A stretch of 32,212 nucleotides of DNA from Candidatus Dojkabacteria bacterium (GCA_016929645.1 JAFGIK010000020.1:1-32212); one strand, 5' to 3'; counted from the stretch's first letter, positions 18,394 through 28,281 are shown. Made by a program: numbers and translations. The notes: generated from the sequence alone by a model not told the origin.

Positions 18394-20154
18394 ATGACAA
18401 AATTTAGTAAAACTTTAACGAAAATAAAGAAAGTAGTAGTAATTTCAGCATTTATTTTTATTTGTGGTTTCGTTGGAACCAAAATCCTGACTAAAGATAA
18501 GATTAGTAAGAATGTTGATTTATGGGATTCATGGATATCTGATATTCACGCGGATGCTAATGTATACTTCTCAGACAATCTTGGAAATCCTATTCCTGCA
18601 ATCGATCCAAATTTCCCTTTTTATGTCACAGTAATAGATAATTCATCAAATTTTGACGAAACAGTGACAGAGACAATAGAGGTGTACCTGAAATCTCAAA
18701 CCGGAGATGTACTAAGCGTAGAACTCACAGAAACTAGCATCAATTCAGGAATATTTCGAAACACCGCTGGAATTAATGCAGTAATAGGGAAAAACCCCGT
18801 CACAGATACAAATCTTCAAGTAGGGCTTGGACAATCTGTACTAATTAGTTATGAAAACAAATTTATTGAAGAAGTTTCAGCCACAGAGGAAAATCGCCTC
18901 AGAATAAGACATTACGCAAGATTAGCAGGTGACAGTACAGCAACTGATTGTTCTGACACTTACGACACTGACTTGATTGAAGCATATTACAACGGAGATG
19001 AAACAAGTTTTGATCCAAATAATGATGCAGCACTGACTTACATACCAACTGATCCATCTGAATTTCCATACTATATCGATTGGAGCACAGAAACCGATGA
19101 CTCCCGGTTGGTTTGTTTCCACGCAGATCAAGGATTTTGTGGATCAGGATACATTGATTATGACTACTTGACTGACCAGGAGAAACACACAGCAGGAGCT
19201 TATTCTGAAATTGATGAAACGTGGGATATTAATAATACTGACTTCTATTCATGGGATCCAGATGATGATCAATGTTCTGGATGGGAAGTAACATTTGTAG
19301 ATGTTCCCGTTAACTCAATGTATCAAATTAGTGACATAACTCTTGAATTCAGCATAGATAATTCCCGACTACTAGAATACGCTGAACAAAACGATATGTT
19401 CTTATTGTTATATAACCCGATTTCTGATGAATGGGAGGTTGTAGATGTATACGCAGATTCAGATTATAACGGCTATCCATATCCTTTAGGTTGGAATAGT
19501 AACTATTCACGAAGTGCGGCATTAAGTGATTACTTTTTCAATGACTCCGGAAATAATTACATGAGATTTGCTTTCGTTGGATACAACTTCACTTTCAAAT
19601 CTGCAGGGTCAAGTCTATACTTTAACAAGGTAATTGCAGACATTACTTATGAACAATCAGGGATGGACTTACTAAATGTAATTTCAGGAACATCCTCAAT
19701 TTCAGGAATCGTCTGGAACGATGAAAATAAAGACGGAATAATGGATGCAAGTGAACCAAGATTGGATGGAGTTCTTGTCGGCTTGTATGATTCTGATGGA
19801 GATCCTATTGCAATCACTACAGCGAATTCAAGTGGAGAATATTCATTTACTGGACTCGGCGCAGGAACATATTCAGTCTATGAAGTGGACAGACTTGACT
19901 ACACAAGCCCTTCGTTAACATCTGATAATATAATTACAGTAACAATAGCTGATGACGAGACGCTAACACAGGTAAATTTCTCTGACGTACTGTACCAATC
20001 AAGCTCAACTACTCAACAAGAAGTTGTAACCATTTACGATATAATTTATCTTCCAGCAACAGGAAGCAATATTGTACTACCGTTTGTTCTGGGCAGTACT
20101 TCCTTTGGAATTTTATTGGTTATATTGAAAAAAAGGAAACTTCTAACTGCCTAA
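18394..20154 (+). CDS. LPxTG-anchored surface protein with SdrD-B domain, tandem paralog of the 15680-18379 product
   Basis: Ectodomain colinear with upstream gene (ADANVYFSDNLGNPIPAIDP...); SISGIVWNDENKDGIMDASEPRLDGVLVGLYD; C-terminal LPATGSNIVLPFVLGSTSFGILLVILKKRK (LPATG at 20050-20064). Confidence 0.9.
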   Translation: MTKFSKTLTKIKKVVVISAFIFICGFVGTKILTKDKISKNVDLWDSWISDIHADANVYFSDNLGNPIPAIDPNFPFYVTVIDNSSNFDETVTETIEVYLKSQTGDVLSVELTETSINSGIFRNTAGINAVIGKNPVTDTNLQVGLGQSVLISYENKFIEEVSATEENRLRIRHYARLAGDSTATDCSDTYDTDLIEAYYNGDETSFDPNNDAALTYIPTDPSEFPYYIDWSTETDDSRLVCFHADQGFCGSGYIDYDYLTDQEKHTAGAYSEIDETWDINNTDFYSWDPDDDQCSGWEVTFVDVPVNSMYQISDITLEFSIDNSRLLEYAEQNDMFLLLYNPISDEWEVVDVYADSDYNGYPYPLGWNSNYSRSAALSDYFFNDSGNNYMRFAFVGYNFTFKSAGSSLYFNKVIADITYEQSGMDLLNVISGTSSISGIVWNDENKDGIMDASEPRLDGVLVGLYDSDGDPIAITTANSSGEYSFTGLGAGTYSVYEVDRLDYTSPSLTSDNIITVTIADDETLTQVNFSDVLYQSSSTTQQEVVTIYDIIYLPATGSNIVLPFVLGSTSFGILLVILKKRKLLTA

Positions 20155-20234
20155 TAGCAGTAAATATCCACAAAACCCTTATATTAAGGCATGTTTTCTT
20201 TGTTACAATATTGGCGTCTCAATACACCGCCCTA

Positions 20235-20263
20235 TTGAAGCGTTACATATTATAGGGTATAAT
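20235..20263 (+). promoter_or_regulatory. promoter TTGAAG N17 TATAAT
   Basis: -35 20235-20240 (4/6), exact -10 20258-20263; ATG at 20303. Confidence 0.65.
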
Positions 20264-20302
20264 TATTATATTCCCCGATGAAATAATTATAACTTTAGTT
20301 AA

Positions 20303-21460
20303 ATGACTCTAGCAGTCAGTTATATCGCACAAAATTCAGAGCAAAAAACACCAGAAATTCCAACAGAAGAAAACTGGCCATATAGCAGTATTGCCACTTG
20401 TACATTTGACCGGGATGAAATGATAATTACCTGGTCAGAAAAGATGCAGGAGATTACTGGTATTCCTGCTGCTCCTCATAATGGAGACATTGCAGCAATA
20501 GGATGTAACATACAAACGATACTAGGTTCACTTCCTGATGCGGAATTTTACGTTTACAGTACAACAAGACTTCCGTTACTAGACGAGCAACAACCATTAG
20601 CAGAATTATTAAAACCAGACACAGATCCTCAAGATACCCCTTCGAGACGCATTATCCGATTCACACATCCCAATGGGGATAAAAAGTATGTTGAAATCAG
20701 GGCTCAATGTTTGCAGGAAGGTACAGGAATAATACTAGATGATGTCACAAGGGAATTTGACCTAAAGCACAAACTGGAAATACAAAGAGAAGAACTTAAG
20801 AGCATTCTATCAACTATTGCTCATGATTTAAGAGGTCCTATTGGATGTATTAATAGTGTTACAGAAAGGCTAATTAATGAAAGCGCCTTAACAGAAGAAC
20901 AAATCGCCGAGTTTATTCAGGCACTAAACCGACAATCAGGAAAGGCAGTAACATTAATTGAAGAAGTAATTGGAATGTTCAGAGATAAACCCAAAATCGA
21001 ACAAATCGAAGTTACCTCTATGAAACAAATTATTAATTCAGCCATCGTGAGAAATCAAACCCCTGGAAACACAGCTAACATCCAAGTTCAAGAAAAAATG
21101 ACACCAGTTATGGGAGATCGAGCCAGACTTGCAGAAATCTTCAGCAATCTAATCTCAAATGCAATCAAATACGGAGGAGATCCGGTGCAAATCAGGATTG
21201 GATGCAAAAAGGTTAATTTAAATGGTAAGCCTTATGTTTACTATTATGTCATCGATAATGGACAAGGACTCACAAAGGAAGAGCAACAGAGACTATTCCA
21301 ATTCGGAGAAACATTAGCAAGAGTAAAAGATAAAAATACCCACGGAATAGGCTTATGGGCGATGAGGCATTTGGTCGAAGAGATTGGTGGTCATATAGGT
21401 ATACAAAGCGAACCAGGCAAAGGTTCGACCTTTGGCTTTGTCTTGCCTAGAGCAAGATAA
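20303..21460 (+). CDS. soluble PAS-type sensor histidine kinase
   Basis: H-box STIAHDLRGPIG, N-box IFSNLISNAIKYG, G1 VIDNGQGLTKEEQ, G2 THGIGLWAMRHLVEEIGGHIGIQSEPGKGSTFGFVLP; no TM. Confidence 0.92.
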   Translation: MTLAVSYIAQNSEQKTPEIPTEENWPYSSIATCTFDRDEMIITWSEKMQEITGIPAAPHNGDIAAIGCNIQTILGSLPDAEFYVYSTTRLPLLDEQQPLAELLKPDTDPQDTPSRRIIRFTHPNGDKKYVEIRAQCLQEGTGIILDDVTREFDLKHKLEIQREELKSILSTIAHDLRGPIGCINSVTERLINESALTEEQIAEFIQALNRQSGKAVTLIEEVIGMFRDKPKIEQIEVTSMKQIINSAIVRNQTPGNTANIQVQEKMTPVMGDRARLAEIFSNLISNAIKYGGDPVQIRIGCKKVNLNGKPYVYYYVIDNGQGLTKEEQQRLFQFGETLARVKDKNTHGIGLWAMRHLVEEIGGHIGIQSEPGKGSTFGFVLPRAR

Positions 21461-21503
21461 ACAAAATTTCAACAGAAGAAAAGAATTCATACTGATTTTC
21501 CCT

Positions 21504-21532
21504 TTTCAACCAACACTCTTGTATGCTAAAAT
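21504..21532 (+). promoter_or_regulatory. extended -10 promoter TGCTAAAAT (21524-21532), N6 to ATG 21539
   Basis: TGn-TAAAAT; weak -35. Confidence 0.5.
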
Positions 21533-21538
21533 TTAAAA

Positions 21539-22732
21539 ATGGAATTACGCTGCTATAAAAAATATCTGATCATTATTTCACTTGTTGTACTAGGCTCACT
21601 GGCCTTAAGTAATATAACAAAAATCGAGGCATCAAGCAGTCAGGAAAACCAAACGTCAAACCCAACTTCATCAGATCCCGTACAACTGGATTTTATGTTT
21701 GACCGAGATGATGATCTTTCAGCGTCTATTACAATTACTCCTGCAAACACGGCAACAAATACATCAGTTAATAACCCCGTACAAGTTTATTTCGACCTGA
21801 ATGTTGTTGAGCTTTCAGAAGTTATTGAAAACATAAAAGTTTACAAAGCAAGTAATATGCAAGAAGTTGCAGGGACATGGTCCACAACAAATAATCGTAC
21901 ATTTATTTTTACTCCAACAGTTAAGTTTTATCCTTATACTCAATATCGAGTAATTATTAGCGAGAACATAGAAGCTGAAGGACTTGGTAGAGAACTACAT
22001 GTTGATGATTTATCAGGCACAGATATTCAGAGCGATGGAGATTTATCTTTAGAGCAATACGAGCCGCAATCAGACATCCAACTTAACGCGATAATAAACA
22101 ATGATATTGTTTCGAATTTCACTACAGGAAAAGCATACATTAGAATTAGTACACCATTTTATATGCAACCCTATACTCTATCGTGTGAACTCACATCTCT
22201 TAGAATGGCATTGAATTATTACGGTGTAAATATTGGAGGTGCAGGTACTGCCGAAATGACGCTTCTAAATCACATTGGCATTTCCCAACCGTATCAGAAA
22301 TACTGGAGCTACGGAAGACCATACTGGGGAGACCCTGACGCAGGTTGGGTCGGTGATATTAATGGATACATGAACGTTACAGGATATGGGACTACGGCTC
22401 AGCAAGTAGAAAAGGCCGCTGTGAAATACAGACCAAACTCCTATGATGTTTATAATTGGAATGTACAAGGACTGGCGACTGAACTACATAATGGAAACCC
22501 TGTTGTTGTATGGTTTGCTGCAGGACAAAAAACATACTGGTATACAACTCAAGGTAAATACGTTAAGGGAATGAACTATCACTCAATATTGGCTATTGGT
22601 TACGATGGAACTCCTCAAAATCCAGAGGTTTTCTATTTCCACGATCCTCTACATGGAACTGTATCATACACAACTGCTTATTGGGACAGCCTTTGGTCCC
22701 AAATGAGTAGACAGGCAGTAGTCGTGAAGTAA
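21539..22732 (+). CDS. secreted protein with Big_5-like Ig domain and C39-like cysteine peptidase domain
   Basis: Signal peptide; SASITITPANTATNTSVNNPVQVYFD; catalytic-like MQPYTLSCELTSLRMALNYYG, GNPVVVWFA, NYHSILAIGYDG, FHDP. Confidence 0.82.
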   Translation: MELRCYKKYLIIISLVVLGSLALSNITKIEASSSQENQTSNPTSSDPVQLDFMFDRDDDLSASITITPANTATNTSVNNPVQVYFDLNVVELSEVIENIKVYKASNMQEVAGTWSTTNNRTFIFTPTVKFYPYTQYRVIISENIEAEGLGRELHVDDLSGTDIQSDGDLSLEQYEPQSDIQLNAIINNDIVSNFTTGKAYIRISTPFYMQPYTLSCELTSLRMALNYYGVNIGGAGTAEMTLLNHIGISQPYQKYWSYGRPYWGDPDAGWVGDINGYMNVTGYGTTAQQVEKAAVKYRPNSYDVYNWNVQGLATELHNGNPVVVWFAAGQKTYWYTTQGKYVKGMNYHSILAIGYDGTPQNPEVFYFHDPLHGTVSYTTAYWDSLWSQMSRQAVVVK

Positions 22733-22773
22733 AATCTCATCAAAAAAGACTCGGAAGTTTCTAGCTAATCTAT

Positions 22774-24420
22774 TTAAAATGGAATAGAGGCATCACTCTG
22801 GCTATCTGATTGGGCAACAAGATTACTCGATGCAGAGTGATCATTCATAATCGTGTTGTCATTTTGGCTACCAACAACATTAACCTCTTTTATGGGTGTG
22901 ACATCCGGTTGCGCAACCGAAGATTCAGAAATATTTAGACTCGAGACAACAGAAGGAGAATCAATAGCAACTTCTGTACTCATAGAAGAGTTTGATACAG
23001 AAGAATTTGTTGCAGATGGTGTATAAACTTGCTGATCTGTCGAAACTTCTTTTACAACAGGTGTAGAAGTAACAACATTTTGTTGATTTATTGGAATATT
23101 TAAGTTCGATTGGGTATCTTGATTATTGCTGTTATCAGAGTTTGAATTACTACTCGAATTTGGTGATTCACCAAGATTTATAGGGATGCCATGATCACTA
23201 GAGACAGACTCAAGTTTTTCAGTAGAATTATTTTCTGCTATTTTCGAAATCTTATCCTCTTCTATTATCCCTGAGCCTAATGGATCTCGAGAAGTATATT
23301 TCTTGTCCCCCTTCGTATAATCAATATTTCTTACTTCAGAAATTGAAGGCAGGACAATACTCGTATAATCAGCAACATTACTTGAATCAATTACAAGATT
23401 TGATACTTGACCTAAGACGATTCTTTTAACTACTCGTCGTGCCATCTTTTGAAGATTTCGTTCAAGCCTTCGGACACCCTCATCAGTCGCAAACTTTCTT
23501 ACGACTTCAGGCCAGACATCATCTGTTATTTTTAAATCCTGTTCTTGAAGTCCTGCATAGCTAAGGGTCTGTGGGAACAAAAAGCGCTTAGCAATTTCAA
23601 CTTTATCTTCAAATGGATAATCAGGAAAAGGTATGATTTCAAGTCGATCAAGAAGCTCCCTGCTAATAGTCGTAAAACTATTAGCTGTAGCAATAAATAA
23701 TACTTTTGATAAATCAACAGGATAATCAAGATATTGGTCTTTGAATGTAGTATTCTGTTGAGGATCAAGAATTTCAAGCATGATTGCCATAAAGTCAGCC
23801 CTTGATTCCGCACTTCCACTTACTTTATCAAATTCATCAAGTAATATAACAGGATTCATACTCTTTGCTTTAACTAAAGCCTTTACAATCTGACCAGGAA
23901 ATCCATTTGCATCAGTAGATGTAGTACCCCTTAATGCACTCGAACTACCTACAGCACCTAATGAGATTCGAGTAAATTGTCTTCCCAGAGCTTGAGCAAT
24001 AGCTTTTGCTAGACTTGTCTTGCCTGCTCCCTGAACCCCGACAAATGCAAGTACAGGAGAAGTTATGTTTTCATCTCTAAGCTGAGTTTTTCGGTTCAAC
24101 ACTGCAAGATATTCAAGGATAATTTCTTTTACGTCGTTATGACTATAGTGAAGTTGATCCATTACCTCTTTTGCGCGAGGTAAATCAAGGTTATCTGTAG
24201 TGCTAATACCCCAAGGTATAGCAAGACACCAATCTATATACTTAGCAATAGGTTCGTATTCTCCAGACATTTGACCTTGTCTGGCCATACGCCTTAATCG
24301 CTTTAGCTTCAAATCAATTTGTTCTCTTAACCCTTGCGGCAGTTTTAAACCTTCTTCACCTTCAAGTTTCTTTATGAGGTAAAGAACTTCCGCCAGTTGA
24401 GTTGTTTGTTCTTCTGGCAT
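22774..24420 (-). CDS. Lon-like AAA+ ATPase without a Lon protease domain; low-complexity Ser/Asn-rich C-terminus
   Basis: LPQGLREQIDLKLKRLRRM...YIDWCLAIPWG; Walker A GVQGAGKTSLAKAIA; Walker B PVILLDEFDKV; LDPQQNTTFKDQYLDYPVDLSKVLFIATANS; LLDRLEIIPF; DEGVRRLERNLQKMARRVV; no Ser-Lys P-domain. Confidence 0.9.
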   Translation of the reverse strand: MPEEQTTQLAEVLYLIKKLEGEEGLKLPQGLREQIDLKLKRLRRMARQGQMSGEYEPIAKYIDWCLAIPWGISTTDNLDLPRAKEVMDQLHYSHNDVKEIILEYLAVLNRKTQLRDENITSPVLAFVGVQGAGKTSLAKAIAQALGRQFTRISLGAVGSSSALRGTTSTDANGFPGQIVKALVKAKSMNPVILLDEFDKVSGSAESRADFMAIMLEILDPQQNTTFKDQYLDYPVDLSKVLFIATANSFTTISRELLDRLEIIPFPDYPFEDKVEIAKRFLFPQTLSYAGLQEQDLKITDDVWPEVVRKFATDEGVRRLERNLQKMARRVVKRIVLGQVSNLVIDSSNVADYTSIVLPSISEVRNIDYTKGDKKYTSRDPLGSGIIEEDKISKIAENNSTEKLESVSSDHGIPINLGESPNSSSNSNSDNSNNQDTQSNLNIPINQQNVVTSTPVVKEVSTDQQVYTPSATNSSVSNSSMSTEVAIDSPSVVSSLNISESSVAQPDVTPIKEVNVVGSQNDNTIMNDHSASSNLVAQSDSQSDASIPF

Positions 24421-24425
24421 AATTC

Positions 24426-24455
24426 ATAGTAAAACAAATATCTATTAAATGTAAA
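24426..24455 (-). promoter_or_regulatory. promoter TTTACA N18 TACTAT, N5 to ATG 24420
   Basis: 5/6 -35 and near-consensus -10 on minus strand. Confidence 0.45.
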
Positions 24456-24644
24456 GCATGAAAATATATTGGCATAAGTTAGCGGTTATCTTACGCTCAC
24501 TAAATAATCTTCTTGGTATACATGGTGTACATAATTTCTATATTTTATCTACTTACAATGCTGCTAATTTGATAAAATTCAGATTAAAAGTTATATTAAA
24601 AGAACAACATCAATCTTGGTGTTATTAAAATTAGCTTAATAAAA

Positions 24645-24884
24645 ATGACCTCCGTACTAGCTCAATTTTGTATTGTCTGCAATAAACCTTTAGATAAAGA
24701 CGATTTTGCAGATTACTGTCAATTTTGTGGTAATAAAAAAGGCATATTCCCATACGAGGTTCTTCTTAGTCAAATCACCCAACAAATAGCCCAGATCAAT
24801 GGAATTTCCAAAGAGGAAGCAGAAATAAAAGCAAAAGATCAAATAAACAAAAGCCAGGCAGCGAAACAAGGTAGAATTTCCTAA
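24645..24884 (+). CDS. small zinc-ribbon protein (79 aa)
   Basis: FCIVCNKPLDKDDFADYCQFCGNKKG (CxxC...CxxC). Confidence 0.65.
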   Translation: MTSVLAQFCIVCNKPLDKDDFADYCQFCGNKKGIFPYEVLLSQITQQIAQINGISKEEAEIKAKDQINKSQAAKQGRIS

Positions 24885-25032
24885 AGACAATAATCAATTA
24901 CTAAAGTTCAAGTTTTTTTATTCGGTAGCAAAGATTTACACTAGCATGATATACTAAGTAATTAAAAATTAATTAAGCCCTACCCGATATGGACATTAAA
25001 ACAATTATTTCTTTATTAATTGTATCGGTAGG

Positions 25033-26079
25033 TTGGCCTGGTTTGTTCTTAATGACATATTTGATCCTCAAGCAGGGATTTATTTTCCGAAAAAAACTCA
25101 AAGGTACTGTTATTGGAAAATTGTATTTCCAACAATAATTGGTTGGTTGTACGGAATGTATAGCCTTGGCATTGTATCTACTGGATACATGTTTTGCTGG
25201 CCTTGGTATTACACCGTAATACCAGCATTCCTAACATTCTGGATAGCAATATCATATATATATGTCACTATGTCAAAGTGGCAGAAGGAGGCGGAAGAAC
25301 TTCAACACTTTTATCAAAATCTTGAGATTTTGGTAAAACAAAGAACCAAAGAGTTGGAAGAAGCACATAAAAAAGAGATCTCTCATGAGAAGGAAATTCA
25401 AAAACTCAAAGATCAATTTGTATTTATTGCGGCTCATGAGCTTAGAACTCCAGTTACAGCAATCAGTTGGGGACTTGAAAATGCTATTGAATCTGGCAAA
25501 GAGACCTTGGATAAAACAACATTAGAGACCTTGCAAAATGTCCAGAAATCAAACTCAAGATTAATTGATCTCATTGATGATTTGTTAAATGTAGCAAGAA
25601 TAGATGCAGGCACAATAAAAATCGAAAAGAAAGAAATAGATATAGAATCAATAATCGAAGAAACAATAAAAGAGATGAATTCATTATTTAAAAGCAAAAA
25701 CGTGAAAGTCAGCTTCGATAAAAAAGGAATCGATAAGATAAATACAGATCCAAATAGATTGAAGCAGGTATTAATAAATCTTTTGACAAATGCAACTAAA
25801 TATAACAAAGAAAACGGAAGCATAGATATTACAATATCCAAGGAAGATGACTATTACCAAATTTCAGTCAAGGATACAGGCATTGGAATAAAAGAAGAAG
25901 ATATGGACAAATTGTTTAAGAAATTCAGCAGAATACAAGATAAAAAAACTCAAGATGTTGAAGGGACAGGTTTAGGTTTATTTGTCACAAAAGAAATTGT
26001 TTCAAAACTTGGAGGGAAAATCGATGCCGAAAGTAAATATAATGAAGGTTCGACATTTAGATTTACTTTACCAATATAG
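25033..26079 (+). CDS. membrane sensor histidine kinase; true N-terminus probably ATG 24989, displaced by a one-nt frameshift
   Basis: FIAAHELRTPVTAIS H-box; LINLLTNATKYN; VKDTGIGIKEEDMDKLFKKFSR; GTGLGLFVTKEIVSKLGGKI; hydrophobic N-terminus. Confidence 0.85.
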   Translation: MAWFVLNDIFDPQAGIYFPKKTQRYCYWKIVFPTIIGWLYGMYSLGIVSTGYMFCWPWYYTVIPAFLTFWIAISYIYVTMSKWQKEAEELQHFYQNLEILVKQRTKELEEAHKKEISHEKEIQKLKDQFVFIAAHELRTPVTAISWGLENAIESGKETLDKTTLETLQNVQKSNSRLIDLIDDLLNVARIDAGTIKIEKKEIDIESIIEETIKEMNSLFKSKNVKVSFDKKGIDKINTDPNRLKQVLINLLTNATKYNKENGSIDITISKEDDYYQISVKDTGIGIKEEDMDKLFKKFSRIQDKKTQDVEGTGLGLFVTKEIVSKLGGKIDAESKYNEGSTFRFTLPI

Positions 26080-26384
26080 ATAAAGTTATCTATATTTATC
26101 CCATAGATAAAAGTCATCACAAAAACATATACCATTCATCCCCAAAACCCTAAATAACAGGGAAGATATATCAAGGTATTACAAATATAATCGACACATA
26201 AGCATAAAATAAATAGATATAAATCTAGATGAAATATCTACCGAAATTTAACCTAAGTCAGATACGATAAAACAACAAATAACAATCATCAAATGTAATA
26301 ATATCCATTTACTTTGACACTTACTTTCTAAAAATTTAGGATGAACATATCCAAACTCAAATATTAATATCTCTCTATTTCTGT

Positions 26385-28223
26385 ATGGCAAAATATAACT
26401 GTCCCAAGGTGGATGTCGAAAAATTAATAGAAAAATACCTTAGAGAAGAAGATCGGCAAGTCAATGAAAACGCCAATATTCACTACTCATACCCAGGCCT
26501 TACTGACTATCTTTCCGGAGAACTTACGAAATATTATTGCACAACAAAAATTCTTTCAAAAAAGGCAGCAAAAGCATATGACGAAGGAGACATACATATA
26601 AAGAATTTCGACAAACATCTTGTACCATATTGCGCCGGCTGGGATCTTAGGAAAATCCTGAAAGAAGGTATCACTGGAATACCAGATAAATGTTCAGCAG
26701 GACCAGCGAAACACTTACAAACCGCACTTGATCACGCTTCCCGGTTTATTCTGATAATCTGTAACGAATGGGCAGGCGCTCAAGCATTCAGCTCCCTTGA
26801 TACATTTATGGCACCATTTATTGAAAACGACAGATTGACTTTTGATGAGGTGAAAAATTGTATACAAAGTTTCATGTACAATCTGAGCATATCTACAAGA
26901 TACGGCGGTCAAATACCTTTTTCAAACATCACCCTGGACTGGACGGTACCCAATGATCTGAAAGATGAACCCGCAATAATTGGTGGTAAGCTTATCAAAC
27001 AAACATATGGCGAATTTCAAAGAGAAATGAATATGTTTAACAAGGCACTTATCGAAGTCTATATGGATGGAGATTACACGGGGATGCCATTTCCGTTTCC
27101 AATACCTACATACAATATCACAAAAGATTTTGACTGGGATAGTGAGAATACTGATCTACTGTTTGAAATGACATCGAAATTTGGTAACCCATATTTCCAG
27201 AATTTTGTAAATTCTAATCTAAACCCAGGAGATGTCCGGGCTATGTGCTGCAGATTACAGATGGATATGACAAAGATCGCAAAAAAAACTGGTGGTCGAT
27301 GGGCAAGCGGCGCATCAACTGGCTCTATTGGCGTTGTTGAAATCAATATGCCCAGAATCGGATATTTAGCAAAAGGAGATGAAGTAAAGTATTTCCAAAG
27401 ACTAGACGACATGCTTGAGATATCAAAAGAAATATTAGAACAAAAAAGAAAACTTGTTACGTTGCATATGGAAAACGGTCTAACACCATACACTAAAAGA
27501 TATCTTGGATCATTTGACCACCATTTTTCTACAATCGGCATACTGGGGATGAACGAATCCTTACTAAATATGTGGAATATTGATATCTCGACTAAAAAAG
27601 GCATTAATTTCTCTCAGAAAGTACTACATCATATTCATGACAAAATGATAGACTTCCAGAAAGAAACCGATGTTTTATACAATTTGGAAGCAACACCAGC
27701 TGAGGGTTCAAGTTATCGTCTGGCCCAAATAGATAAAGAAAAATATCCTGACATAATAACCGCTGGCACGAATGATACTCCATATTATACAAATAGCACT
27801 CAATTACCAGTCGATTATACAGATGATATCTTCGAGGCACTAGACTTGCAGGATAAACTTCAATCAACATATTCCGGAGGCACAGTATTTCATGTTTTCC
27901 TTGGAGAAAGACTTACTAATTCAAAAGAATGCAAGAATCTTGTAAGGAAAATCGCAAGTAATTATAAACTTCCATATTTTTCAATAACACCAACATTTTC
28001 AATATGCAATAAACACGGATATATTAAAGGAGAAGCTAAAAACTGTCCACATAAAGATAAAGATGGAAATAATTGTAAAGAAGTACCACTTGTTTATTCA
28101 AGAGTTGTTGGATACTACAGACCAGTAAAGCAATGGAATAAAGGAAAATTCGAAGAGTATATTGAGCGAAAGGAATATAAGTACTGCGATACAGAAGAAG
28201 ATCTCACGAAAAATCGCAACTAA
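26385..28223 (+). CDS. nrdD: anaerobic (class III) ribonucleoside-triphosphate reductase catalytic chain, no ATP-cone
   Basis: EWAGAQAFSSLDTFMAPF, GGQIPFSNITLDW, MCCRLQMD, GIxGMNE, GTVFHVFLGE, glycyl-radical RVVGYYRPVKQWNKGK (Gly codon 28110-28112). Confidence 0.93.
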   Translation: MAKYNCPKVDVEKLIEKYLREEDRQVNENANIHYSYPGLTDYLSGELTKYYCTTKILSKKAAKAYDEGDIHIKNFDKHLVPYCAGWDLRKILKEGITGIPDKCSAGPAKHLQTALDHASRFILIICNEWAGAQAFSSLDTFMAPFIENDRLTFDEVKNCIQSFMYNLSISTRYGGQIPFSNITLDWTVPNDLKDEPAIIGGKLIKQTYGEFQREMNMFNKALIEVYMDGDYTGMPFPFPIPTYNITKDFDWDSENTDLLFEMTSKFGNPYFQNFVNSNLNPGDVRAMCCRLQMDMTKIAKKTGGRWASGASTGSIGVVEINMPRIGYLAKGDEVKYFQRLDDMLEISKEILEQKRKLVTLHMENGLTPYTKRYLGSFDHHFSTIGILGMNESLLNMWNIDISTKKGINFSQKVLHHIHDKMIDFQKETDVLYNLEATPAEGSSYRLAQIDKEKYPDIITAGTNDTPYYTNSTQLPVDYTDDIFEALDLQDKLQSTYSGGTVFHVFLGERLTNSKECKNLVRKIASNYKLPYFSITPTFSICNKHGYIKGEAKNCPHKDKDGNNCKEVPLVYSRVVGYYRPVKQWNKGKFEEYIERKEYKYCDTEEDLTKNRN

Positions 28224-28266
28224 TAAACACAATTAAGAGAATAACATTTATGAATAATATTTTATT

Positions 28267-28276
28267 TTAGAGGTAA
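28267..28276 (+). promoter_or_regulatory. Shine-Dalgarno-like tagaggtaac before ATG 28282
   Basis: GAGGT about 8 nt before ATG. Confidence 0.55.
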
Positions 28277-28281
28277 CAAAT

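Noticed and set aside
23532-23819. 95-aa minus-strand ORF inside the Lon-like gene
   Set aside because: Same-strand alternate frame, Leu/Ile-rich, overlapped by the AAA+ core
27074-27604. 176-aa minus-strand ORF
   Set aside because: Antisense shadow of nrdD; no recognisable motif
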